From: an uncultured Akkermansia sp. | GTDB lineage: Bacteria; Verrucomicrobiota; Verrucomicrobiia; Verrucomicrobiales; Akkermansiaceae | NCBI GenBank assembly: GCA_947588645.1 | Contig: CANPYO010000011.1 | Span: 1 to 37,318 of the forward strand | Reading direction: 5' to 3' | DNA length: 37,318 bases | In this document: in pieces, positions 1-7,644 of the stretch | Position numbering within the stretch: the first letter of the stretch is position 1 | How the letters are laid out: each line of letters begins with the position of its first letter | The notes under the pieces: model-generated | What the model saw: only the letters and a program-made list of their open reading frames with translations | The model's database searches: none | What the model was told of the DNA's origin: nothing | Position numbers and translations under genes: made by a program

Positions 1-1
1 C

Positions 2-352
2 TCAGGGTCTTGCTTGAATGTGGCCACTTATTCCATAAAAAACGCACTTTCCACAAAAAAATGGGTTGACCCCATATTCGCGTATTTCATCATAAGTTAA
101 ATCATAGTTCGATTTATTGCGTTGTAGAAAATCTGCCTCGCTTTCAAAACGCATGAAGTAGAAACTGGTTATTTTCCCGTCAGCCACTTCTTGGCAGCGC
201 TTCGCCACTTTAGTGCGATCGACGACGGCCATGGCGATTTCCACATTATCCAAGGCAATGAGAGTTTTGAGATAATGCCCATTCCAATCTATCAGAAGTA
301 CCCGTTTTTTGTTTTGAACCATTTCCCGTTCTGTAGAGTTCACGTGTGACAT
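2..352 (-). CDS. Truncated hypothetical protein at polysaccharide locus edge
   Basis: This is a 116-codon ORF starting at ATG 350-352, with an alternative in-frame ATG at 322, and ending in TGA at 2-4. I do not recognise the family. The N-terminal part has a hydrophobic strand followed by an acidic residue (RVLLIDWNGHYLK), as in Rossmann-like enzymes, so a nucleotide-sugar or capsule-related role is possible but unproven. The last 20 or so residues (GVNPFFCGKC) match, in DNA and protein, the ORF remnant at 5046-5266. After the shared block the two diverge: this one ends within ten residues, the other continues into a membrane segment. It therefore looks C-terminally truncated by a rearrangement. 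It is transcribed away from the inverted-repeat element at 468-654. Confidence 0.5.
   Translation of the reverse strand: MSHVNSTEREMVQNKKRVLLIDWNGHYLKTLIALDNVEIAMAVVDRTKVAKRCQEVADGKITSFYFMRFESEADFLQRNKSNYDLTYDEIREYGVNPFFCGKCVFYGISGHIQARP
34..72 (-). repeat. Left copy of a 38/39-bp inverted repeat (partner at 5113-5150)
   Basis: The reverse complement of 34-72 and the plus strand of 5113-5150 differ only by one T in a homopolymer (7 against 6) and one G/T substitution. Both copies lie in coding sequence for the peptide VNPFFCGKC, so they may descend from paralogous genes, but they are in opposite orientation about 5.1 kb apart and mark where both ORFs break. Confidence 0.85.
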
Positions 353-467
353 ATCATAAGCATGTGTTATCTAAGCCCTGAGATCCCGAACGGGTAGCGA
401 CGCGAAACAGCAGGCCTCTACCTGTGCGTCAGTCGAACAACTCTCCATAACGGTTCCCGGAGAAATT

Positions 468-654
468 ATCTCTTTTTGAAAGAGATAATCTCCGAAAATT
501 TTTCTTTCCTGTTGATCAACAAATGATTTATTTGTGTTGTTGTTAGTAAAAAGTCACATGACACAAGGTTGCAAAATTTCGGATTCTAATTGATTAGAGC
601 CTAATACCCATTGACATACAATTTTGTACTTGACTATCTCTTTCAAAAAGAGAT
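468..654 (+). promoter_or_regulatory. Candidate invertible promoter A
   Basis: The left arm is ATCTCTTT-TTG-AAAGAGAT (468-486) and the right arm is ATCTCTTT-CAA-AAAGAGAT (636-654). The central triplet is reversed, so the arms are inverted copies. On the left the dyad symmetry extends outward, with an imperfect CGGAGA/TCTCCG pair. The 149 bp between the arms is AT-rich. A -10-like TACAAT lies at 617-622, 13 nt before the right arm. A consensus -35-like TTGACA is at 611-616, but no good -10 is correctly spaced from it. The element sits between the divergent ORFs at 352 (left) and 733/748 (right). Function is inferred from comparison with elements B and C. The rest of the gap 353-732 shows no gene. 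Confidence 0.6.
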
Positions 655-732
655 AATCCCGGTAGCGCAGGGGAGACGTTTGCCCATAGTAAAGGTGATG
701 AAGGGCTTATACAATGGGCGCAAGGTGTGGGG

Positions 733-1836
733 ATGCGTTATAATGTCATGCCAAGGATATCGATCATCGTACCCGTATACAACTGTGCTAGTTATTTGCC
801 CCGTTGTTTGGATTCTCTTTTGGAGCAGACCTTCCGCGATTGGGAAGCAATTTGTATTAATGACGGCAGCACGGATGATTCCGCTAAGATTCTGAAAACT
901 TATGCTGAACGCGATGCACGAATACATGTGATCAGCCAAGCAAATTTCGGACTGAGCGCGGCGCGCAACGCTGGGTTGTCACAGGCACGGGCTAACTTGA
1001 TCATGTTTTGTGATAGCGATGATTGGTATGCTCCCACCATGTGTGAAAAAATGTACTCTGCGATGCAGGGTGATGCAGAGCTCGCCGTGTGTGGTGTGCA
1101 AGAAAAGTTTGAAGGATTCAGGCATCGCAAAACAGCCTCCTACTTTGAGCTGCCGGGGACAGGAAAAATGCCCATAACGGACAATCTCTTGTGGCGCTGC
1201 AATGTGTGTGTGTGGAATAAAATATTCAGAAGAGAAATTTTGGAACGTGAACAGCTTAAATTCCCGGAAGGTTTGCTGTTCGAGGATGAATATTTTTTCG
1301 CGGTTTATTCAGCCTATGTGCACCAAGTGGTATTCTTACCAGAGAGACTCTACTTCTATAGGCGGAGCGCATCAAGTATAATGGGCTGCCTTGTCAGGGG
1401 GAGGGCGCTCAAGCAATGCGCTGAGCAACGCGTTCGTATAGCAAATCTCATTTGGATATATCACGAACAGCGCGACCTCATGAGGAAACGCCTTCCTTAC
1501 CTCGTCCACACTTGGCTGAGACTTTACGCCAGCGCACTCTGTCTGTCTGGGGACGAGGAGGGATTGATAGAGATGGAAGAGAATGCGTTGAATTTTGCTC
1601 GCTCACACATCGAACCACTTTCTCGGGACTTGCCGCTCGTGTCAAAGCAGAGACTCGCACTTCTCTCCGAGCATCGCTGGGTTGGTACGCGGTTTAAATG
1701 GGGTGGTTTACTTCGTTGCCGCACTACAGATAGAATGCGTCCGGACGAGGGATCTATCATAACTCGCAAGTACTATCTGTTGGGTATCTTATGTTGGAAA
1801 AGTTGGAAAAAATACACGAGCTCAGCATTATCGTGA
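733..1836 (+). CDS. Family 2 glycosyltransferase (GT-A fold)
   Basis: The protein is about 367 residues. The N-terminus is classic GT2: RISIIVPVYNCASYLPRC, then the nucleotide-binding NDGSTDDS and the DSDDWY motif (the DXD region that holds the metal and nucleotide-sugar) near residue 95. Such enzymes add one sugar from a nucleotide donor to a growing surface polysaccharide on the cytoplasmic face of the membrane. The family is clear; donor and linkage are unknown. ATG 733 and ATG 748 (MPRISIIVPVYN) are both possible starts; 748 gives the usual family start. It follows candidate invertible promoter A and faces the pyruvyl transferase tail to tail. Base composition is AT-richer than the genes right of 9.5 kb, in keeping with an acquired polysaccharide locus. 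Confidence 0.9.
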   Translation: MRYNVMPRISIIVPVYNCASYLPRCLDSLLEQTFRDWEAICINDGSTDDSAKILKTYAERDARIHVISQANFGLSAARNAGLSQARANLIMFCDSDDWYAPTMCEKMYSAMQGDAELAVCGVQEKFEGFRHRKTASYFELPGTGKMPITDNLLWRCNVCVWNKIFRREILEREQLKFPEGLLFEDEYFFAVYSAYVHQVVFLPERLYFYRRSASSIMGCLVRGRALKQCAEQRVRIANLIWIYHEQRDLMRKRLPYLVHTWLRLYASALCLSGDEEGLIEMEENALNFARSHIEPLSRDLPLVSKQRLALLSEHRWVGTRFKWGGLLRCRTTDRMRPDEGSIITRKYYLLGILCWKSWKKYTSSALS

Positions 1837-1913
1837 TATTTCCGAAAAAAACTGCCTGATGGTTGGTTGCTGATATGACCGAGTCGGATAGGGAAGGGAT
1901 TTCGTTTGGCAAA

Positions 1914-2855
1914 TCAAATCTGAACATTCGCGACCTCGCGCATGAGGATTTCCAGATTCCTGCTTGCTGTGCTTGACGCATGAAAAGACTCGGGTGGTCT
2001 TGTGACCAGATGAACCTTGGGGCAGCCAATCGTCTCAAAGGATTGCCGATACACCGAGGAGACCTTTTTGTAGGAACTGTCAAGCAGGTAAACCTCTTTG
2101 TTCATGAGCATACCTGCTATCCCTACATGGAGCCGATCAGTCACAACAGCGTCCACGCTATCCACTGTGCTGAGAAAAATGGCTGCGCAGCACAGGATTC
2201 GCTGTCGGGAGCTGGAGAGGTCAATGGATCCCATGTCGGACAAATCGAGGTCGGAACTGTAAGTGTGGATGCTTTCACAGTCCCGCCGCAGAAAAAATCC
2301 CACATTGGTTCGTCGCATATAGAAAGGCTTAATTTTTCGCAAAACACCCAGATCGTAGGGGGCGACTCCATGGTTATTGTAGTGGAAGACCGAGCTATCG
2401 AGACGAAGAGCCATATCGTGATCCAGAATAATCTCTGCTCCGGTTTGGGCATGTTGGAGGTAATCGTAGCTTTGCTGCTCTCGGCAAAAAATCGTGAAGC
2501 GGGAATCAAGTTCACGCAGGAGCGCGTCGCAGTTAAAAAAGCTGCTCGGCAGAATGAGTACCTTCTTGGCATGCCGAAAAAGCAGTAAAAACTCTTTTTG
2601 CCAAAATCTCTGATAATAAGGGTTCCATATACCTCCTCCTCCATACACAAGATTCTCGGGTAATCTATTCTTCTTATGAAAGCTGTATGAAAGACCGTGT
2701 GTATCAAAAAAATGAAGCGTTGATGCGGCAAGTAAGGCATCCCCTAAGTTCCCGGGATCCGGGATATAGGTGAACGATCCCGTGGATCTCAATTTCTCGA
2801 GAAGCACGTGGTTATCGATCGATGCAGGGTGAAAGTTGCGGGCATCGAGCTGCAA
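1914..2855 (-). CDS. Polysaccharide pyruvyl transferase family protein
   Basis: A 313-residue protein matching the polysaccharide pyruvyl transferase fold (PF04230, CsaB/WcaK type). It has PDPGNLGDALLAAST near residue 32, GGGGIWNP near 73, and a C-terminal DRLHVGIAGMLMNKEVYLLD followed by a conserved Lys/Tyr-rich stretch. The family moves pyruvate from phosphoenolpyruvate onto a sugar hydroxyl to form a ketal, adding negative charge to exopolysaccharide. The only usable start in this frame is TTG at 2853-2855, because the frame closes upstream at a TGA with no ATG or GTG between; the true N-terminus may be slightly disturbed. It converges on the GT2 gene ending at 1836. No promoter is visible upstream on its strand. 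Confidence 0.82.
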   Translation of the reverse strand: MQLDARNFHPASIDNHVLLEKLRSTGSFTYIPDPGNLGDALLAASTLHFFDTHGLSYSFHKKNRLPENLVYGGGGIWNPYYQRFWQKEFLLLFRHAKKVLILPSSFFNCDALLRELDSRFTIFCREQQSYDYLQHAQTGAEIILDHDMALRLDSSVFHYNNHGVAPYDLGVLRKIKPFYMRRTNVGFFLRRDCESIHTYSSDLDLSDMGSIDLSSSRQRILCCAAIFLSTVDSVDAVVTDRLHVGIAGMLMNKEVYLLDSSYKKVSSVYRQSFETIGCPKVHLVTRPPESFHASSTASRNLEILMREVANVQI

Positions 2856-3032
2856 TTGGACACCCGGTTCGGCTTGAGGAATGTGTGGAAGAGGTATCCC
2901 GCATACCCGCCGTCTGATTACCCTTCACACAGTCGTGAGTTGTAGATGCGTATTCCCAAGAACCGAACAAGCATGCTATCGGCATCCTCTTTGATGTTAA
3001 GCAGACAACTTTCGTGACTCCGTTGTGTCATA

Positions 3033-3302
3033 TCATAAAGCAGACAAGAGGGAATTTTGTGCGTTCTTCACAACACGTAGCTATGCATATCCGTTTCTTT
3101 CGTCAGTCTCAAGATGGGCACCCCTCGCCCATTTGTTCCAAGCATTGACAAAAAGCATGCCATCGCCAAGTGGTTCATTAACCATGCTTTCTTTCGTGTT
3201 TGTAAGATAAAATTTTTTACAATTTCTGGCAGAGCATTCAAGTATACACACCCGCCTCTCTCCCTGCGACGAACCGCATTGTCTCGTGAGGGAAACACAC
3301 AT
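3033..3302 (-). pseudogene. C-terminal remnant of a WbsX-type glycosyltransferase
   Basis: Reading leftward from about 3240, the translation contains [19 protein letters not shown] then NGYA. This is the diagnostic C-terminal signature of WbsX-type glycosyltransferases (family pattern FINAWNEWxEGxxLEPDxxxGYAYL). The codon after GYA is TAG (plus-strand CTA at 3081-3083), where the family has Tyr. In the same frame beyond it the sequence continues LRVVKNAQNSLLSAL to TGA at 3033-3035. So a Tyr codon appears to have become amber, and the N-terminal two thirds of the gene is missing. This is decayed coding DNA. The interval 2856-3032 shows no recognisable gene. Confidence 0.7.
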
Positions 3303-3386
3303 TTAAAGCGCGGATATCGCATGTATTTTGTCTGTGTATGCAGGAAACTCGTATACAATCTGATTTTGGGGTGTACCCGAGCGATT

Positions 3387-3574
3387 ATCTCTTTTTGAAA
3401 GAGATGAGCTGCTGACGAGCAAGCAATTCATTATATATCAGACGATAACAACGTCTGACTTTTCATAATAAATCAGGGCGCATAGCGCAAAATTATACTA
3501 ACATAATTTCCCTTAGTAATTTTTATTCAAGGGGTGCATAATTTTAAGCTTGATTATCTCTTTCAAAAAGAGAT
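3387..3574 (+). promoter_or_regulatory. Candidate invertible promoter B
   Basis: The left arm at 3387-3405 is ATCTCTTT-TTG-AAAGAGAT and the right arm at 3556-3574 is ATCTCTTT-CAA-AAAGAGAT, again inverted copies. The internal segment is 150 bp, AT-rich, and unlike the interior of A except near the right arm, where both read ATTTT...CTTGA.TATCTC. A -10-like CATAAT at 3537-3542 lies 13 nt before the right arm, with a weak TTAGTA 18 bp further upstream. It is placed between the WbsX remnant (left, -) and the decayed GT2 (right, +). The remainder of the gap 3303-3613 contains nothing else I can identify. Confidence 0.6.
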
Positions 3575-3613
3575 AATCGGACAGGTGCGCGCTTTGCATA
3601 GCGGTGTAGAGAT

Positions 3614-4079
3614 ATGTCTCAAATTTCCATCATTGTCTCAGCTTATCATAACGAGGCGTTTCTTCTGACATGCACAGAATGCGGGCCTAATCAGGCTTTT
3701 GCAGACAGGAAAGACAATTTTTTTACTCTGAGGGTGTACTATGAAGCACGTATTTTTGTGACGCAGCCTACGCCGATATACCGTTACATCATGTGCGAGA
3801 AGAATATCACCGCACACCACCCTGAATATGCCGCGAAATGCAAAAAAGATGCGCTCTCCCTCGCAGGAAACGTCATGCTTTTCTGTGAAGAAAAAAGACT
3901 GGAGCGAGACCGAACGTACCACTGTGCCAGCTTTCCACCTGCGCAGCGTCATGAGCAAAGAAAATCTCCACGACTCTACTATTACACCGAGCTTGAAAGG
4001 TATTCTAGGTCTATCCCAGCAGCTCTCCGCTCCAAACCGCAAGGTGTATCGTGTTAGTGACGGAAGAATTTTACGGTGA
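3614..4079 (+). pseudogene. Decayed family 2 glycosyltransferase
   Basis: The frame opens with a GT2 N-terminus (MSQISIIVSAYHNEAFLL) but within 25 codons jumps to sequence resembling the distal part of such an enzyme (DNFFTLRVYYEARIFVTQPT, PIYRYIM). The NDGS and DXD regions are absent, implying an internal deletion of most of the catalytic domain. Near 3900-3920 the plausible reading frame shifts: the frame in use ends at 4057, while the +1 frame reads FHLRSVMSKENLHDSTITPS and runs to a stop at 4077-4079. The gene is almost certainly inactive. It begins 39 nt after the right arm of element B and is followed 12 nt later by the GT32-like gene, so a promoter in B could still drive that downstream gene. 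Confidence 0.75.
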
Positions 4080-4091
4080 AAATAAACAATT

Positions 4092-4940
4092 ATGATACCT
4101 AAAATCATTCATTACGTGTGGGTTGGAGGAGGTTCCATGTCTCCTTTGATCCACCTTTGTATAGATTCGTGGAAAAAATATTGCCCGGACTATGAGATCA
4201 AGGCATGGGGTGATGATGCTCTTAAAAACATTTCAAACGACTACGTTCGAGAGGCGTACGTATGCAGGAAATATGCCTTTGTTTCAGATTATCTGCGTTT
4301 GTACGCACTTGCGTCAGAGGGAGGGTTTTACTTTGATACGGATCTTGAAATCACATCGGCTATAGATAGGTTCCGTTCGTACGCTTTCGTTAGTGGGTAC
4401 GAGAGATTTGCGGGAGTAAATAAACCCATTGTTACCGCTTTCATGGGAGCCGAACCAAACAACCCAATCATTTGTGATCTCCTGAAGGAGTATGAAAAAA
4501 TTCATTTCTTGAGCGAGGAAGGAGAAATGGACACCACAACGAATACCGAACGTGTTTCTAAGTATTTTGAGCGTAAATTTTCCCTTTCTCCTCCTTACAA
4601 ATCCACGAAAACTACCGAGTTGCAACCGGGTGTCATCCTCTTTCCTTCTTCTCATTTTTGCAAACCGGAGAAAGGGAAAGAGAATTACGCTATCCATCAT
4701 TTTAATGGTTCGTGGTTGCCGGATTCTTATCGGCGATATTTTCGAGAAGTCATCTTTAAATTCTGGCGATTGAAATTAATAAAGTTCAGGAAAAGATTCG
4801 GGATGGAGGACGGAGCCTTGTCGTTGATGGAAAAGGAAAAGTTGCTTTGCCAATTCTCATTGCGTTCCGGTGAAATCCTTGGTCTGGTCGTGAAGAGGAA
4901 ACGTTCCATTACTCCTCCGCCGTGCAAACCGTCAGCGTAA
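4092..4940 (+). CDS. GT32-like glycosyltransferase with DXD sugar-binding motif
   Basis: A 282-residue protein starting MIPKIIHYVWVGGG, the start typical of capsular or OCH1-like glycosyltransferases. Around residue 75-90 it has YLRLYALASEGGFYFDTDLE, which carries the DXD metal and nucleotide-sugar site (DTD). A Trp-rich HHFNGSWLPD element near residue 205 is also typical; the family ends soon after it, and a basic tail follows. It is expected to transfer a hexose to a surface glycan; the exact sugar is not deducible. ATG 4092 is the natural start. It lies directly downstream of the decayed GT2 and may share its transcript. Confidence 0.88.
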   Translation: MIPKIIHYVWVGGGSMSPLIHLCIDSWKKYCPDYEIKAWGDDALKNISNDYVREAYVCRKYAFVSDYLRLYALASEGGFYFDTDLEITSAIDRFRSYAFVSGYERFAGVNKPIVTAFMGAEPNNPIICDLLKEYEKIHFLSEEGEMDTTTNTERVSKYFERKFSLSPPYKSTKTTELQPGVILFPSSHFCKPEKGKENYAIHHFNGSWLPDSYRRYFREVIFKFWRLKLIKFRKRFGMEDGALSLMEKEKLLCQFSLRSGEILGLVVKRKRSITPPPCKPSA

Positions 4941-5045
4941 GGACAAACCGATGAGGTCGATATTCAGAAAAAGCAGAAGTTGAGCATGACACTGCTGTCA
5001 CAGCCTTTCCAAGGAAGGTATGAGATGTTTTTGTTGAACATATGA

Positions 5046-5266
5046 TTCCCGATAAAAGGAGAGTTATGTGAAGCTCATTTGTCCCAACAAGATTTCATGC
5101 GCTTCATAGGAAGGGTCAACCCATTTTTTGTGGAAAGTGCTTTTTTTATGCTTCACTTCGTGATTTTGTGGAATCGGTGCATTCTTTATGGCCGAATGTG
5201 CCGACGTGGCTGATCGCCGTGTGTGTGTTTGGGTTGGCGTATCTTTCACTGAAATTATTTAGGTAA
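5046..5266 (+). pseudogene. Frameshifted C-terminal remnant of a small membrane protein
   Basis: One frame, after a stop at 5043-5045, reads ELCEAHLSQQDFMRFIGRVNPFF to about 5128. With one extra T in the T-run it would continue into CGKCFFYASLRDFVESVHS and then a hydrophobic helix (PTWLIAVCVFGLAYLSLKLFR), ending at TAA 5264-5266. The sibling copy at 34-72 has the extra T, which supports a one-base deletion here. The possible start ATG 5098 is weak and the N-terminus appears lost. The stop is 5 nt before the next ORF. The stretch 4941-5045 has only very short ORFs and nothing recognisable. Confidence 0.5.
5113..5150 (+). repeat. Right copy of the 38/39-bp inverted repeat
   Basis: Inverted partner of 34-72 with 37 matching positions over 38. 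The protein context on both sides is weakly similar too (DEIREYG-VNPFF against DFMRFIGRVNPFF). This suggests paralogous genes joined by recombination or, less likely, a dedicated recombination site. Confidence 0.85.
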
Positions 5267-5271
5267 CGAGC

Positions 5272-5463
5272 ATGGAGACGAATAGTCAGAGACGAGGACT
5301 CAGGGGTTGGTGGCAGAGGCGTGTGGAGAGGGTGAAGGATGCTGTTTGTCCGCGGCATATCGTAGATCCGATGCCGACGCCGCCGTGGGAGTTGCTGTTG
5401 CTCTTGCCGGTGCTTGCATGTGGACTGGCGGGTGTGGTGTGGCTCATTGCGGCAGTTTGGTGA
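5272..5463 (+). CDS. Small single-pass membrane protein, unknown
   Basis: A 63-residue ORF starting at ATG 5272, 5 nt after the preceding stop. It has a strongly basic N-terminal half (RRGLRGWWQRRVERVK) and one C-terminal hydrophobic helix (residues about 40-62, ELLLLLPVLACGLAGVVW), predicting a cytoplasmic positive domain and a membrane anchor. No family is recognised. Tight spacing with the ORF remnant upstream suggests one transcript. The size is small enough that chance is not excluded, but the charge and hydrophobicity pattern and spacing favour a real gene. Confidence 0.5.
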   Translation: METNSQRRGLRGWWQRRVERVKDAVCPRHIVDPMPTPPWELLLLLPVLACGLAGVVWLIAAVW

Positions 5464-5529
5464 AGAGCGTGATGGGAAGGGGCGAGTTTCACGGCAGCAG
5501 AGAGAAATCTTTTAAACTAAAATCATCTT

Positions 5530-5766
5530 ATGAACATGGAAGAAAATGTATCGCCCAGGTCACGAACGGTGACGTTGATATTAGCCTGTTTGTTGTTCTG
5601 CTCGTTTTGCGGTGGGTTGCACCGTATTTACACGGGGAAAATTATCTCAGGTGTTTTGCAGATCCTGACGGGTGGCGGTTTCGTTGTCTGGCAGGTCATC
5701 GACATCATCCGCATCCTCCTGGGCACCTTCGATGACGCTCAGGGGCGGGATATCGTGGAATGGTGA
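5530..5766 (+). CDS. TM2 domain-containing membrane protein
   Basis: A 78-residue protein (alternative start ATG 5536). After a short polar N-terminus there are two hydrophobic helices separated by GGLHRIYTGK. The second half reads GVLQILTGGGFVVWQVIDII, the diagnostic pattern of the TM2 domain (HRFY-x-GK, then GG-x-x-x-W-x-x-x-D). TM2 proteins are small two-helix inner-membrane proteins of unclear function, often encoded near stress or signalling genes. It stands 66 nt after the previous small membrane ORF and just before a dispersed repeat that probably ends the unit. Confidence 0.85.
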   Translation: MNMEENVSPRSRTVTLILACLLFCSFCGGLHRIYTGKIISGVLQILTGGGFVVWQVIDIIRILLGTFDDAQGRDIVEW

Positions 5767-5770
5767 AGGC

Positions 5771-5884
5771 TTTTACGATAATTCATTTACGATTTACGAT
5801 TTACGATTTGGAAAATTCGCGCGCGTTGCGTGGGCGGGGCGGAGGCAGGCGGAGCCTGCCCATGTACGATTTGAGGAATTCGCG
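5771..5884. repeat. Dispersed intergenic repeat, copy 1 (with hairpin)
   Basis: TTTACGA occurs three times in tandem at 5786-5806, with one more at 5772. Then come TTTGG-AAAATTCGCGCGC, a GC-rich hairpin (GGCAGGC-GGA-GCCTGCC, 5844-5860) and CATGTACGATTTG followed by another AATTCGCG. The same modules recur at 7480, 11283, 11977, 13878, 30645, 30760 and 33352. Confidence 0.8.
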
Positions 5885-5956
5885 TTTTCTAATGCGGTGG
5901 CCTTGGATATTTAGCTTGAGGTGAGGGGTAAATTGATGTAGAGTCTCTGTGTGAGC

Positions 5957-7453
5957 ATGGAAACGAACAGGCAGCAACAGGTGGATCCCTCCGTTGCGCA
6001 AGGGGTGACTCCACCTTCTCCGGTTAGTCCTCCTCCGGACGACGATTCTTTTTACAGGAAGGGCGTGAGGCTTCTCTACGGCATTGGGGGGCAACGTGAC
6101 CCGCAACGTGCTATACAATACTTCCGTGAGGGCTATGCCAAGGGCGACCTCAATGCCGGGTACATGCTCGCCGATTGTTTATGCTTTGGGTATGGCGTTG
6201 CCCGCGACTTCGATCAATCTTTCCGAATTGCGTCGGATCTCGCCGATAAAAATTTTTATCCGGTGTATCATTTGCTGTCAGACGCTTATACGTCCGGCAG
6301 AGGCACGGCCATGGATCCGGATACGGGGGAAGCATACAGATCAAAAGTGTTGAAATATTGCTCCGATCCTCTGCCCGGGGTCGATGAATCGATCCGTTTC
6401 GAAGCTCTTTTAGGCACCCTGTCGGAAAAGGGAGAGGTGGATTGGCACGCTGTTGAAAAGATCGCGCTAGAATACCGCGAAAAATCGGATTGGCCCTCGC
6501 GTCATGGCTGGCTTGCCTCGGCTCTTTTGAAGATGGATGGTGATTCCACCTCCCCAAGGCCGGAACTTATGGAAGTTATTGAGGCCGGCTGTGCAGAAGA
6601 CGATGTTCTGAGCCTCTTCTCAAAAGTAACTGTGCAAGTTTCTCAAGAACAACTCGAGGAGGCGAATAAGACTCTGAAAGATGCTCTGAGGATTACCCCC
6701 GGATACTCGTATCTATGCGATTTCATGTTGCGAATCGGTGCGAATCCTAATGATGATTTTGATAAATTGGAGCGCGAAGCGTGGAGAGCGTGCGCCTTGG
6801 GAGCCTCTGTAATGAGACGCGGTAACGATCTTGGGGTGAAAATTGAAATGGAAGCGCCTCCCTTTGCCGGCAGCTGGTTTGTCTGCCGAGATGATCTTGC
6901 CGAGAAAAAGGAGGATTTTCATCCGAACGGACCTTTCATTATCCTAAAAAATACGAACGATAAGAAGTTGAAAGGTGCAACCATTCGGCTGTGTTGTGAG
7001 GATACGAAGTATGACCGGACGTTTGACTTGGAGCCGATTCCTCCTCGTGGGGAGGTAATGCTTGAAATGAGAAACTTCGAAGATATCCAATTTGACGAAA
7101 AACTCTACGTGCGTGTCGCCAAAAAGAATCGCTATTCTGAAATGGCGTTGGATACGATGCAAGGACTCAATGATTTCCGGCCTTCTTTCATGCCGCTCAT
7201 GATGACTTGGAAAAGTGGCACATTCGGTGGTCATATCCTCCAGTTAAAGTGTCTTGAAGGCTCGCTCTCCAATATCGTTATCATAAAGGACTCCGGGGCT
7301 ACCGCCAGCATCCCTCTGTTGAAGGAAAATCAAGAGCCGGTCTCCGTCGGATGGATGGAATTTTCTGATGGGGCAAATCTGTTTCCTCATGAATATTTTA
7401 TTGTAGGATGTGATCATTATGAACCGATTCTCGGGACCATCGAGTCATCCTAA
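5957..7453 (+). CDS. Sel1-repeat protein with unknown C-terminal region
   Basis: About 498 residues from ATG 5957 (a GTG two codons earlier is also open). The N-terminus is polar and Pro-rich (residues 1-30). Residues about 30-110 hold two to three Sel1-like repeats, with alternating small and aromatic residues (YRKGVRLLYGIGGQRDPQRA, GYMLADCLCFGYGVARD, LLSDAYTSGRGTAMDP). Sel1 repeats are TPR-like helical pairs that mediate protein-protein contacts. The remaining part, about 380 residues, has no motif I recognise; its last third looks beta-rich (GPFIILKNTNDKKLKGATIR). No signal peptide is visible, so it is probably cytoplasmic. Flanked by dispersed repeats on both sides and read alone. Confidence 0.8.
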   Translation: METNRQQQVDPSVAQGVTPPSPVSPPPDDDSFYRKGVRLLYGIGGQRDPQRAIQYFREGYAKGDLNAGYMLADCLCFGYGVARDFDQSFRIASDLADKNFYPVYHLLSDAYTSGRGTAMDPDTGEAYRSKVLKYCSDPLPGVDESIRFEALLGTLSEKGEVDWHAVEKIALEYREKSDWPSRHGWLASALLKMDGDSTSPRPELMEVIEAGCAEDDVLSLFSKVTVQVSQEQLEEANKTLKDALRITPGYSYLCDFMLRIGANPNDDFDKLEREAWRACALGASVMRRGNDLGVKIEMEAPPFAGSWFVCRDDLAEKKEDFHPNGPFIILKNTNDKKLKGATIRLCCEDTKYDRTFDLEPIPPRGEVMLEMRNFEDIQFDEKLYVRVAKKNRYSEMALDTMQGLNDFRPSFMPLMMTWKSGTFGGHILQLKCLEGSLSNIVIIKDSGATASIPLLKENQEPVSVGWMEFSDGANLFPHEYFIVGCDHYEPILGTIESS

Positions 7454-7479
7454 TCATGATTTTGTCAAGTGATTGACCG

Positions 7480-7520
7480 TTTACGATGTACGATTTGGGA
7501 AGTTCGCGCGTGCTGCGCGG
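7480..7520. repeat. Dispersed intergenic repeat, copy 2
   Basis: TTTACGA-TGTACGATTTGGGAAGTTCGCGCG followed by a GCGC-rich half, starting 27 nt after the Sel1 gene stop. It has the same order of modules as copies 3 and 5. Confidence 0.75.
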
Positions 7521-7644
7521 GGAGGCTTGGTTTCTGACGGCGACCGATGGATCGTTGAGACTCCTCGGGAATATGCCGACGACTGTTCTTTTTTTCTATC
7601 ATAGTGGTGATAATATGTAGCAAAAAGCCTATCGTTTATTGCTC

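Noticed and set aside
1980..2588. Plus-strand open frame of 202 codons
   Set aside because: Antisense to the pyruvyl transferase, which has clear family motifs.
3614..4057. The 147-codon frame as a functional short glycosyltransferase
   Set aside because: It lacks the nucleotide-binding and DXD regions, and its C-terminal frame is inferior to the +1 frame, so it is annotated as a pseudogene.
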